This document shows positions 32,623 to 41,265 of a stretch of DNA of 64,000 nucleotides, piece by piece (the stretch's first letter is position 1; each line of letters opens with the position of its first letter). A program made the position numbers and the translations under genes. The notes beneath the pieces are model-generated. The model was given only the letters and a program-made list of their open reading frames with translations, ran no database searches and was not told the DNA's origin. The stretch comes from DASYPQ01 sp041488095. GTDB lineage: Bacteria > Planctomycetota > UBA1135 > GCA-002686595. Location: contig JBGPOP010000021.1 in the NCBI GenBank assembly GCA_041488095.1, forward strand, positions 1 through 64,000, in the 5' to 3' direction.

Positions 32623-33987
32623 ATGCCGCCCCAAGAGATCGAAACGGACCTCGACGCGCGGGTCACGGCGCTCGACCTGCGCGATGCGTGGCCGGTGCTC
32701 GATCCTCCCTCGCGGGTCGAGGGCTTCCGCTATTTGACCTCGTCAGAGGCCGAGGAGTTCTTCCTCGAGCTGCCCGCGCTCGACCGCGCGCAGATCCTGC
32801 TCGGCCTTCCTACGGGAGAGCAGCGTTGGTGGATGCGCGCGATGGCGCCCGACGACGTGGCCGACGTCGTGCAGAACACACCCGAGGAGGAGCGCGGGAA
32901 GCTCCTCGCGCTGCTCGACGAGCCGACGCGCAAGGAGGTCGGCGCGCTCCTGGCCTACTCGGAGGACGAGGCGGGCGGGTTGATGAATCCGCGCTATGCG
33001 CGCCTGCGGCCGGACATGAGCGTCGACGAGGCGATCAGCTACCTGCGCCGGCAGACACGCGAGCGAGTCGAGAGCATCTACTACGCCTACGTGCTGGACG
33101 AGCAGCAGAAGCTGATCGGGGCCGTCTCCTTCCGCCAGCTCATGATGGCCCGGGGGGATGCGCGCGTGCGCGACGTGATGGTCACCGACCTGATCACGGT
33201 TCTCGACGAGATGGATCAGGAGAAGGTCAGCCGGCGCTTCGCCGAGGCCGACCTCATGGCACTCCCTGTCATCGACGCCGAGGGGCGCATGAAGGGCATC
33301 GTCACGGCCGACGACATCGTCGACGTCGTGCGCGAGGAGGCCACCGAGGACATCCAGAAGCTCGGTGGCACCGTCGCGCTGGACGCCCCCTACCTGCAAG
33401 TCGGCTTGGTCGAGATGCTCAAGAAGCGCGGCGGCTGGCTGGTGGCGCTGTTCCTGGGTGAGATGCTCACGGCCAGCGCGATGGGCCACTACTCGGCCGA
33501 GATCGACCGGGGGAGGTGGCTCGTGAGCGGCTTCGTGCCGCTGATCATCTCGACCGGCGGCAACTCCGGCTCCCAGGCGTCGACGCTGGTGATCCGCGCC
33601 ATGGCGCTCGGCGAGCTGAGGCTGCGCGACTGGTGGCGCGTGTTCGGGCGCGAGATCGCTTCCGGGATGTCGCTGGGCGGGCTGCTCGGATCGGTGGGGT
33701 TCGTCCGTATTTTCCTGTGGCAGCACCTGTTCAAGAGCCCGGAGGAGACCGGGCTGGGCTACTACGGCAGCCACTACCTCCTGCTCGCGGGAACCGTGGC
33801 GATGAGCGTGCTCGTGTGCGCCACGTGGGGAACGCTCGCGGGCGCGTTGCTCCCCTTCCTCCTGAAGCGCGTCGGCCTCGATCCCGCCGCCGCGTGCGCG
33901 CCGCTCGTCGCGACGATGGTCGACGTCACGGGCCTGGTCATCTACTTCACCGTGGCGAGCTTGATCCTCACGGGCACCCTGCTCTGA
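32623..33987 (+). CDS. mgtE: magnesium transporter MgtE
   Basis: A 454-residue Mg2+ channel. Residues about 30-130 form the MgtE N superhelical domain, 135-255 two CBS domains that sense cytosolic Mg2+, and 270-454 five membrane helices. Pore signatures are PLIISTGGNSGSQASTLVIRAMALGE and ATMVDVTGL, whose Asp corresponds to the central ion-binding residue. GGAAGAG just upstream supports the ATG. No M-box riboswitch is visible in the 111-bp leader. Channel gating by Mg2+ through the CBS pair should be intact. Confidence 0.94.
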   Translation: MPPQEIETDLDARVTALDLRDAWPVLDPPSRVEGFRYLTSSEAEEFFLELPALDRAQILLGLPTGEQRWWMRAMAPDDVADVVQNTPEEERGKLLALLDEPTRKEVGALLAYSEDEAGGLMNPRYARLRPDMSVDEAISYLRRQTRERVESIYYAYVLDEQQKLIGAVSFRQLMMARGDARVRDVMVTDLITVLDEMDQEKVSRRFAEADLMALPVIDAEGRMKGIVTADDIVDVVREEATEDIQKLGGTVALDAPYLQVGLVEMLKKRGGWLVALFLGEMLTASAMGHYSAEIDRGRWLVSGFVPLIISTGGNSGSQASTLVIRAMALGELRLRDWWRVFGREIASGMSLGGLLGSVGFVRIFLWQHLFKSPEETGLGYYGSHYLLLAGTVAMSVLVCATWGTLAGALLPFLLKRVGLDPAAACAPLVATMVDVTGLVIYFTVASLILTGTLL

Positions 33988-34035
33988 CGCGTGGCGACCG
34001 CTGCGCGTCCCCCTGATCGGCGTCCGATCCGCTCC

Positions 34036-36384
34036 CTACAGCCCCTGGAACGCGCGCGCCGCAGCCTCGCGCGCCGGGCCGGGCCGCAGGAGCCGGTCGT
34101 GTCCGTTGAGGCCGGGATCGGAGGGGTCGCTGCTCCAGCGCCACAGGATCGCGCCGTGCAGGGAGCCTCCGTCCCTCGCGCGCCGCAGCGCCTTCGCGAG
34201 CACCTCGAACTGCATGGCCTGGAGCCCGACCTCGCCCGTTGCCCCCGAGCCGCGCGGCGCGCTCGGCCGAGGTGCGCCGGCCTTGAAGCCCGCCCGGGTG
34301 AGGATCAGCGGCTTCCCATGTTCCTGCGCGATCTTGCTCAACGCGGAGAGCTGATTGCCGATGCGCGTCTCGAGCTGCAGGCCCGGGTCGCCTTCCCCAT
34401 GCAGTGCGCGCTCGTCGATCTCCTCCTCGAGATCGCACCCGACGACATCGAGGTCGTCCCAGAACGAAAGCTCGCGCGCCTCGAGCAGGCAGTCGGCGCC
34501 CCACGTCAGGGACCCCGAGAACGCCCCCCGCGCAGCGCGGACCACCTTGCTCCAGCCCTCGCGTCTCCACCCGGATTCCCCCGGGACCGAGCGCCTTCCG
34601 TTGGCCGACTTGCTGGTCGATTCCGTCATGCCGCCGCCGAGGGCGAGCCCTTCCGCATCGGCCAGCTCGCACAGGAGAGCGGCGTGGACCGCGAAGCGCG
34701 CGTATCCGTCGAAGAACCTCTGCCAACCCGCCTCGCCAGCCTGGGGCCCGAGGCCGGCGAGCGACCCGGCCGGTCCGGTCAGGAGGTGCATCTGCAAGAG
34801 CGCGCGCATGCCGGACGCGCGCGCCTGGCAGAGGCCGCAGAAGACCCGCAGGTCGCCTTCGAAGGGGGCGAGAGCGCGCTCCGGTGTGATGTCGGGCACA
34901 GCGGCGGGATCGCGCTCTCCGGAGAAGTAGCAGGTCAACGCGACCGCGCCGGCCCCGATCGCGCGCGCCTCCCGCAGGCTCTCCTCGAAGGCCGCGGAGC
35001 CGAAGCCGTGGTCGGACGCGGACCCGGGCTCCTCGATCCCGACCCCCGCGAGGAACGGCGGATCCAGGAGCGCTCCCCGGCGCGCGGCGTGGCGCGCTTC
35101 GATCTCGACGCGACGGCGCGCCGCGAGGTCGTCGAGCCAGGCACCGAAGCTCTTCTCGAGCTCCGTGTCCAGGCTGAGAGCGGACCGGCCAGCCCACAGC
35201 TCGCGGACGAAGACCTCGCCGCGACTCTCCAGCAGGAAGCGGAAGAGCGCCGCGCGCAGGGGCAGGATCAGGTGCGGCGAGCTCGCCTCGACCGCCTGCG
35301 GATCGACGAGCGCCGCCGCGGACGGCGCGAGCCCTCCCGCGCGCAGCCATCCGATCCATTCGTCGAGGTCGCGCCCCCACCAGCGACGGGCAGCATGGAG
35401 GGCGGCGCCGTCGCCGATCCAGGGCGACGCCGGAGGCCCGAGGAGGTCCTCGGCGAGCGCGCGAGCGACCGCGATCCCCGCGTCGTGCGGGACTCCGCGT
35501 GCGAGGAGCGCGTGCACCTCGCCAGGGAGCGGCCTCCACGCGGCCAGGCTCGCTCCGCCGGCGCAGAGGGCGAAGCTCTCGGGCCTCGCGTGGAGGAAGA
35601 GGGCGAGCGGGCGCTTCGCGCGCTTCACTCCCGCCCATTGGACCGTCGCTTGCCGGGCCAGGGCGATGGCCTCCAGGTAGTCGCCGCGGATCGCAGGGTC
35701 GATCTCTCGCGAGGCTCTTACCGAGACGAGGTCCTTCCGCGCGGGCAGGTCCTCGAAGCCCGCGAGCGCCGCCGTCCGCGCGGCGGCGGCGTCGACGACG
35801 CGGCTCTCGACCAGGGCTCCGTCCTCCCACAGCGGCGCCTCCAGGGCGAGATCGAACGTGCGGTAGATCCGGATCCAGGGCTTCCAGCCCGGCTCGAGGC
35901 TGGCGGCGTAGCGCGCCAGGGCCGCATCGTCGTTTCCGTAGAGCAGCGTCAGCGGCAGACCGGGCCGCTCGGGGTCCTCGAGCACGGCGAAGAGCGCGTC
36001 GGAGGCGCCCGCGTAGGTGTCGCGCCGCCACGCGAACGACGGCCTGCCTCCGGTCCCGCCGATCTTCAGACCCAGCCGCGCGAGGAGGGACGCGGCCAGC
36101 TCGTCCTCCGGTCCGCCGACGACGATCCGCGCCGCGCGCGGGTCGCCGCGCTGCGCCAGCGAGAGAACGCGACACTCGACGCGGCGCTCCCGCGCGATCC
36201 GCTCGGCCGCCCGGGAGCACGCGGCCACGGCCGGACCCGGCCGGACGACGATCTCGACGACCTTGGCGCGCAGGAGGTTGCGCATGAGCGCAGCGCCGCC
36301 TCCTTCGCCCGCCGGCTGGAGGCGCGAGCACGCCCCGAAGAGTGCCATGAGGGGCAACGCCAGGATGGAGACCACGCGCTTCAT
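34036..36384 (-). CDS. GH113-like TIM-barrel lipoprotein
   Basis: A 782-residue lipoprotein (lipobox FGAC, Cys19). Residues 30-460 have no match I can name, although an early part (RIVVGGPEDELAASLL) looks like a nucleotide-fold segment. Residues about 490-782 resemble glycoside hydrolase family 113 and related barrels: EESLREARAIGAGAVALTCYF, the QMHLL strand, GWQRFFDGYARFAVHAALLCELADAEGLALG, FSGSLTWGADC, FWDDLDVVGCDL, GKPLILTRAGFK. Family 113 enzymes are beta-mannanases, with acidic residues at strand ends; I could not confirm both catalytic Glu. Last gene of a glycosyltransferase operon, start coupled to the previous gene (ATGA). Confidence 0.65.
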   Translation of the reverse strand: MKRVVSILALPLMALFGACSRLQPAGEGGGAALMRNLLRAKVVEIVVRPGPAVAACSRAAERIARERRVECRVLSLAQRGDPRAARIVVGGPEDELAASLLARLGLKIGGTGGRPSFAWRRDTYAGASDALFAVLEDPERPGLPLTLLYGNDDAALARYAASLEPGWKPWIRIYRTFDLALEAPLWEDGALVESRVVDAAAARTAALAGFEDLPARKDLVSVRASREIDPAIRGDYLEAIALARQATVQWAGVKRAKRPLALFLHARPESFALCAGGASLAAWRPLPGEVHALLARGVPHDAGIAVARALAEDLLGPPASPWIGDGAALHAARRWWGRDLDEWIGWLRAGGLAPSAAALVDPQAVEASSPHLILPLRAALFRFLLESRGEVFVRELWAGRSALSLDTELEKSFGAWLDDLAARRRVEIEARHAARRGALLDPPFLAGVGIEEPGSASDHGFGSAAFEESLREARAIGAGAVALTCYFSGERDPAAVPDITPERALAPFEGDLRVFCGLCQARASGMRALLQMHLLTGPAGSLAGLGPQAGEAGWQRFFDGYARFAVHAALLCELADAEGLALGGGMTESTSKSANGRRSVPGESGWRREGWSKVVRAARGAFSGSLTWGADCLLEARELSFWDDLDVVGCDLEEEIDERALHGEGDPGLQLETRIGNQLSALSKIAQEHGKPLILTRAGFKAGAPRPSAPRGSGATGEVGLQAMQFEVLAKALRRARDGGSLHGAILWRWSSDPSDPGLNGHDRLLRPGPAREAAARAFQGL

Positions 36385-37181
36385 GCCGGACGCCTCCGCG
36401 TCTCTTCGCCACGCTGGAGCACCAGGAGCTTGGCGTACTTCATCCTCCCATAGTGTGCCGCGAGACACGCCTGGAGGAAGCCGCGCCAGCCCTCCAGGAA
36501 GCCGAGCTTGAGGACATAGGCGCGCACGAAGCGCGCACCGGGCCGGACCAGGAGGTCCGTCGCGTGCGCTCTCTCGCCCCGCGCGTGCATGCCCTCGGCC
36601 ATGATGGTCGTATAGCGGTCGATCGTGCGCAGGTGCTCGGACAGATCGCGGTAGGGATGGTGGAGCAGGTCGGCCTGGCACACGCCCACCGGGCCGTCGG
36701 CTTCGACGCGGTCGTGGGGATCGTGCCCGTCCCAGCGGCAACGGCGCCGGTCGAGCAGCCGCAGCTGCCAGTCGGGATACCACGCGCCGCGGCGCATCCA
36801 CCGGCCCAGGTAGCTCGACAGCCTGGGCATCCGCCAGCCCGCCCGGCCCGGAAAATCCGCCTCGCGCAGAGCCTGGATCTCCTCGCGCAGCGCCGGGGAC
36901 ACGCGCTCGTCGGCGTCGACGCACAGGACCCAGTCGTTGCGAGCCGCGCGGATCGCGAACTCCTTCTGCGCCACGTGGCCGGGCCAATCGCGCTCGATCA
37001 CGCATGCCCCGTGCGCGGCCGCGATCTCCCGGGTCCGATCGCGGGAGTGGCTGTCGACGACCACGATCTCGTCGCAGAAGGCGACCGAGTCGAGGCACTC
37101 GCCGATCCGGTCCTCCTCGTCCATGGCGACGATGCAGGCGGAGAGTCCCGGGCGGCCCGGGGTGCGCGGCGACGCGTTCAA
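36381..37181 (-). CDS. family 2 glycosyltransferase, KdtX/WaaE type
   Basis: A 266-residue cytoplasmic enzyme. GT-A features are SACIVAMDEEDRIGECLDSV at the start, VVVDSHSRDRT and the metal-binding VDADERVSP. The C-terminal half with WYPDWQLRLLDRRRCRW and HHPYRDLSEHLRTIDRYTTIMA is typical of KdtX/WaaE proteins that add a sugar to the LPS inner core. The start is TTG at 37181, supported by a 4-nt TTGA overlap with the upstream stop. Its own stop overlaps the next start, so three genes form one coupled unit. Confidence 0.88.
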   Translation of the reverse strand: MNASPRTPGRPGLSACIVAMDEEDRIGECLDSVAFCDEIVVVDSHSRDRTREIAAAHGACVIERDWPGHVAQKEFAIRAARNDWVLCVDADERVSPALREEIQALREADFPGRAGWRMPRLSSYLGRWMRRGAWYPDWQLRLLDRRRCRWDGHDPHDRVEADGPVGVCQADLLHHPYRDLSEHLRTIDRYTTIMAEGMHARGERAHATDLLVRPGARFVRAYVLKLGFLEGWRGFLQACLAAHYGRMKYAKLLVLQRGEETRRRPA

Positions 37182-38332
37182 GGCTCTCTCCGCTCCTCGA
37201 GGACACTCCGATACAGCTTTTCGTAGTCGGCGACCATCTGGCTGGCGAGGAAACCCTCGGAGAGGCGCCCGGGGCCGGCGTCGCCGAGGCGCAGGCGGAG
37301 ATCGCGATCCCCGGCCAGCCGCAGGAGAGCCTCCGCGAGCGCCGCGGGATCCTCCGGCGCGACGAGGAGACCCGTGCGCCCGTCGACGACGGCTTCGGCG
37401 AGTCCACCGACGCGGCTTCCGACGACCGGCCTGCGCGCGGCCATCGCCTCGAGGGCGGACACGCCCAGACCCTCGCGGCGCGAAGGCAGCACGAACACGT
37501 CGCAGGCGGCGAGGAGGTCGGCGGCATCGTCGCGGCGGCCGAGGAAGCGTACTCGCCCCGCGAGACCGAGCCGCTCCGCCTGCGCTTCGAGCGCCTCCCG
37601 CTCCGGACCTTCGCCCGCGATCCAGAGGAGGAGAGCACGCGCTTCCCCTGACCTCGGATCGAGCTCACGCGTCCGCGTCCGCGCCAGCGCCAGCGCATCG
37701 AGGAGGACGTCGAGGCCCTTGCGCCGCACGAGCGAAGCCAGGACGAGAAGGACGATCGTGCCATCGCCGGCCTCGAGAGCCCGCCGCGTGGCCTCGCGAC
37801 CGGCGCGCGGCTCGAGTGCGAGACGATCGACGGCGCTGTGGATCACCGAGACCTTCTCCGGCGCGACGCCGCCCGCGAGCAACGCTTCCCGGACCGCGGG
37901 CGAGATCGCCACCGCGCGGGCGACGAGCGGGCCGTAGATCACGCGCTGGCGCCAACCTCGCCGGATCGGTCGGTCCATGCGCCGCGTCGTGATCGCCGGG
38001 ATGGAGAGCATCCGGGCCGCGAGCCCCCCGAGCCAGGTCGCGCGGCCGGTGTGGAGATGGACGAGGTCGGGGCGGAACCCCTCCAACTCGCGCTTCAGGC
38101 CGGTCACGGCCCCGAGATCGAGGTCGCTCGCCATCCGCACGGTGCGGACGGGGATCGCTCGCGCCCGTGCTGCGGCCTCGGAGCGGCTCCGGGGCTGGCA
38201 CAGGAGTAGGACCTCGTGGCCGAGCGCGCGGAGGCCCTCCAGGAGGAGGAAGACCTGGACCTCGCCGCCCGAGAAATCCTTCTCGGCGTCGATGTGAGCG
38301 AGGCGCAGCGGTCGGGAGCCCGACGCCATCAC
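37178..38332 (-). CDS. family 4 glycosyltransferase
   Basis: A 384-residue GT-B enzyme. The N-terminal domain carries DFSGGEVQVFLLLEGLRALGHEV and DLVHLHTGRATWLGGLAA. The C-terminal domain has SLVRRKGLDVLLDALAL, LLWIAGEGPEREALE and the donor-binding VLPSRREGLGVSALEAMAARRPVVGSRVGGLAEAV. The start is GTG at 38332 or the adjacent ATG at 38329. Donor and acceptor sugars cannot be told from sequence. It lies 31 nt after the sulfotransferase and is coupled to the family 2 enzyme, all on the minus strand. Confidence 0.9.
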   Translation of the reverse strand: MMASGSRPLRLAHIDAEKDFSGGEVQVFLLLEGLRALGHEVLLLCQPRSRSEAAARARAIPVRTVRMASDLDLGAVTGLKRELEGFRPDLVHLHTGRATWLGGLAARMLSIPAITTRRMDRPIRRGWRQRVIYGPLVARAVAISPAVREALLAGGVAPEKVSVIHSAVDRLALEPRAGREATRRALEAGDGTIVLLVLASLVRRKGLDVLLDALALARTRTRELDPRSGEARALLLWIAGEGPEREALEAQAERLGLAGRVRFLGRRDDAADLLAACDVFVLPSRREGLGVSALEAMAARRPVVGSRVGGLAEAVVDGRTGLLVAPEDPAALAEALLRLAGDRDLRLRLGDAGPGRLSEGFLASQMVADYEKLYRSVLEERREP

Positions 38333-38363
38333 GAAGGGGTCGATCGGCGGGAGAGCACGCAGC

Positions 38364-39194
38364 TCACCTCGGCGCCGCGGACGCCGGGGCGGAATAGCCG
38401 AACTCGGGGCGGAGCCGCGCGATCTCGGCCTCGAGGAACGCGATGTCCTCCGCGGAGAGGTAGTCGACGTAGCCGCCGACCTTGCCGCGGCGGACCTTGA
38501 ACGAATCGACGTCGGCCGAGTCCCCGGGCCGCATCTCGCCCTTCTCGAACCAACCCTCGCGCTCCATCTTCTGCATCCGCTCGAACGAGGTGGCCTCGAT
38601 CGCGCTCTTCAGCGCCGCCTCGTCGATCCTCTCGATGCCGACGGATCCCAGCATCCCCCGGAACGTGCCCGACGGGTCGCGTCGGCAGTCCTCGTAGCGC
38701 ACGAGTCGGAATCCGGGCAGGGAGCCGAAGGTCGAGAACCAGCCGTTCATGATGTCCACGATGGGCCGCACGCCCCACAGCGGATCGCGGAGCATCTCGG
38801 GAAGGTCGCCCTGGAACCGCCGGTTGCGCTTGGTCAGGTGGAAGTGGAGCGAGACCACGACATCGCGGGGATCCCGGGCGAGCAGGAGCAACCGCTTGGT
38901 CGAGCACAGCCCGAGCGGGACGACGTGCCTCCCGCGCAGGCGGTTCCAGAACCGCCGGTCGGTCAACTGCTGCCAGCGCTCGTGCGTGAACGCGATGCGG
39001 GGCCGGAATCCGTTCTCGTCGAGCTCCGTGCCCGGGACCAGATCCCGGCCCTCTGCGGCGGCCCGATAGGCGCGGAAAACGACCCGGATCCAGGTCCTCC
39101 CGCTCTTCGGGATGGAGACGACGATCGCGTCGGCATCGCGGAAGACCCTGCGCTGGGAGCTGAGGTTCCAGGTGACCTTCTCGCCGATCTGCAC
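38364..39194 (-). CDS. sulfotransferase
   Basis: A 276-residue enzyme of the PAPS-dependent sulfotransferase family. The 5'-phosphosulfate loop is SIPKSGRTWIR near residue 29. The 3'-phosphate motif is LLLARDPRDVVVSLHFHL near residue 107. DIMNGWFSTFGSLPGFRLVRYEDCRRDP and the end RRGKVGGYVDYL (usual RKGxxGDW) follow. A GTG at 39194 is the likely start. It heads the minus-strand glycan operon, so it probably sulfates a surface sugar or lipid. Confidence 0.88.
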   Translation of the reverse strand: MQIGEKVTWNLSSQRRVFRDADAIVVSIPKSGRTWIRVVFRAYRAAAEGRDLVPGTELDENGFRPRIAFTHERWQQLTDRRFWNRLRGRHVVPLGLCSTKRLLLLARDPRDVVVSLHFHLTKRNRRFQGDLPEMLRDPLWGVRPIVDIMNGWFSTFGSLPGFRLVRYEDCRRDPSGTFRGMLGSVGIERIDEAALKSAIEATSFERMQKMEREGWFEKGEMRPGDSADVDSFKVRRGKVGGYVDYLSAEDIAFLEAEIARLRPEFGYSAPASAAPR

Positions 39195-39346
39195 GTCCGC
39201 ATGCTACGGAGTCCGTTTCCCCGCCGCCATCACCGGCGCCTCCCGTCGACCGCCGGCCTGCCGGGCGGATGAAGGGCCGAACCGGTATCGGGGCTCTTGC
39301 CCAACTCGGTCGCGGAGGGCCGCGGCGAAGGAAGTAGGATCCTCCC

Positions 39347-40474
39347 ATGCGAGTGGCTCTCGTCCACATGCGCCACGCCGCGACCGGCGGGACCGAGCGC
39401 TACCTGAACCAGATCGCCGCGCACCTCGCCGGGCGCGGAGACGACGTGACGATCGTCTGCCGGAGCCACGCGGCGCGTCCGCACCCGAGCGTTCGATTCG
39501 AGGTCCTGCGGCCGCTCGCGGTCGGACCGGCGATGCGCATGACGAGCTTCGCGCGTGCGGTCGAACGTCATCTTCGCGAGCCGAGCTACGACGTCGTCTA
39601 TGGTCTCGGCAAGACCTGGACGCACGACGCCGTGCGCCTCGGCGGAGGCTGCCACCAGACCTACCTCGACCTCACGGGCAGCGAAGCCCGCCGCAAGGAC
39701 CGGCTCGCGCTCGAGATCGAGACCCGCTCGCTCTCCTCCGACGCCTGTTTCCGCGTCGTCGTCAACTCGAAGATGGTCCGCGAGGACGTCTTGCGCCGCC
39801 ACCGCGTTCCGAAGGAGCGGATCCGCCTGATCTACAACGGCGTCGACCTGGAGCGCTTCCACCCGCAGCGGAGACCCGGCCCGGGTGCGGAGCTGCGGCG
39901 ATCGCTCGGGATCTCCGACCGCGAGATCGCCGTCCTCTTCCTCGGCTCGGGCTACGCGCGCAAGGGCCTCGACCTCCTGATCGAAGCCTTCCGCGAGGTC
40001 TCCGCGGCGCGGCCGGGGGCGCGTCTGGTCGTCGCGGGCCGCGATTCCAGCCAGGACGGGTTCCGACGCGCCGCCTCGGACGCAGGCCTCGACGAGCGTG
40101 TGCGCTTCCTGGGAACCCGCAGCGACGCGGAGGTCTGCTACGCGGGCGCCGATCTGTACGTGCTGCCGACGCGCTACGACCCCTTCGCGAGCACGACGCT
40201 CGAGGCTCTCGCGAGCGGGCTGCCGGCGATCACGAGCCGCGCGAACGGCGCGTCCGAGCTGATCGAGGAGGGCCGGAGCGGCAGCGTCCTTCCCTCGCTC
40301 GACGCCGCCTCGATCGCCCGCGCGGTCGTCGACTGGTGCGACCGCGACCGCCTGCTCGAGGCCTCCGGGAGGGCCCGCGCCCTGGCCGAGCGCCATCCGG
40401 CCGGCGCCAAGTGTGCGGAGAGCGCTGCGGTCCTCGACGAGGTCGCGGCCGAGAAGGCGGGAGCGCGCGCGTGA
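39347..40474 (+). CDS. family 4 glycosyltransferase, WaaG-like
   Basis: A 375-residue GT-B enzyme that begins MRVALVHMRHAATGGTERYLNQIA. VVVNSKMVREDVLRRHRVPKERIRLIYNGVDLERFHP, FLGSGYARKGLDLLIEAF and VLPTRYDPFASTTLEALASGLPAITS resemble the LPS core glucosyltransferase WaaG and relatives. A TAGGAT box at 39335-39340 lies 6 nt before the ATG and no ribosome binding site fits, so the message may be leaderless. It starts a two-gene plus-strand unit, divergent from the sulfotransferase operon 152 nt away. Confidence 0.88.
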   Translation: MRVALVHMRHAATGGTERYLNQIAAHLAGRGDDVTIVCRSHAARPHPSVRFEVLRPLAVGPAMRMTSFARAVERHLREPSYDVVYGLGKTWTHDAVRLGGGCHQTYLDLTGSEARRKDRLALEIETRSLSSDACFRVVVNSKMVREDVLRRHRVPKERIRLIYNGVDLERFHPQRRPGPGAELRRSLGISDREIAVLFLGSGYARKGLDLLIEAFREVSAARPGARLVVAGRDSSQDGFRRAASDAGLDERVRFLGTRSDAEVCYAGADLYVLPTRYDPFASTTLEALASGLPAITSRANGASELIEEGRSGSVLPSLDAASIARAVVDWCDRDRLLEASGRARALAERHPAGAKCAESAAVLDEVAAEKAGARA

Positions 40475-41265
40475 GAGCCGGGCCCTGGTCCAACCCCAGC
40501 ACGAGCGATCGCGCGCTCGCGCTCCTCGACGGACTCGACTGGAGGACGGCGCGCGTGGCCGACGTCGGCGCAGGCCCGGGTTGGTTCTCGCACCGGATGA
40601 GCGAGCATCTGAGCCGGGACCTGGGGCTCGATCCGCGCGGGCGCGTGCTGGCCTGCGACCTCTTTCCCCGGACCTTCGAGGTCGAGGGGCTCGAGTGCCT
40701 GGCCACCGGTCCCGACGGCCGCCTGCCCTTCCCGGATGCGAGCGTCGACGCCGCGGTGAGCATCGAGGTGATCGAGCACGTCGAGGATCCGTTCGCGTTC
40801 CTGCGCGAGATCGCCCGCATCGTCAAGCCGGGAGGCCGCGTGATCGTCTCGACGCCCAACGTTCTCAGCCTGTCCTCGCGCGTGCGCACGCTCCTGTGGG
40901 GCTTCCCCGAGCTCTTCGATCCTCTGCCTCTCTCCGATGCGGATCCCAAGCGTCTCGGAGGCCACATCCAGCCGATGACGCCCTACTTCCTCGCCTACGC
41001 CGCGCTCCGGGCCGGGCTCGTGGAGCCGCGCTTTTTCTCCGATCGCACCAAGCGATCCTCGGCCGCGCTGGCGCTCCTGCTCTCCCCGGCGCTCCTCGCC
41101 GCCCAGGCTTTTCACCGCGTTCGTCTCTCGCGCAAGCGCCCGGCCATCCTGCGCGAGAACCGGGAGCTCATCGCGGGGCAGTCGTCGTGGAGCCTCTTGA
41201 CCTCGCGCAGCACGGTGCTGTGCGCGCGCAAGCCCGCCGTTGCCCGCGACACCCGGCCGGGCTAG
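40471..41265 (+). CDS. SAM-dependent methyltransferase
   Basis: A 264-residue class I methyltransferase. Motif I is VADVGAGPGWFS near residue 25. LPFPDASVDAAVSIEVIEHVEDPFAFLREIARIVKPGGRVIVSTPN covers motifs II-IV. The C-terminal part is specific to glycan-locus members. The GTG start overlaps the preceding stop (GTGA). It ends tail-to-tail with asnB, sharing the CTAG that serves as stop on both strands. It may methylate a sugar. Confidence 0.85.
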   Translation: MRAGPWSNPSTSDRALALLDGLDWRTARVADVGAGPGWFSHRMSEHLSRDLGLDPRGRVLACDLFPRTFEVEGLECLATGPDGRLPFPDASVDAAVSIEVIEHVEDPFAFLREIARIVKPGGRVIVSTPNVLSLSSRVRTLLWGFPELFDPLPLSDADPKRLGGHIQPMTPYFLAYAALRAGLVEPRFFSDRTKRSSAALALLLSPALLAAQAFHRVRLSRKRPAILRENRELIAGQSSWSLLTSRSTVLCARKPAVARDTRPG

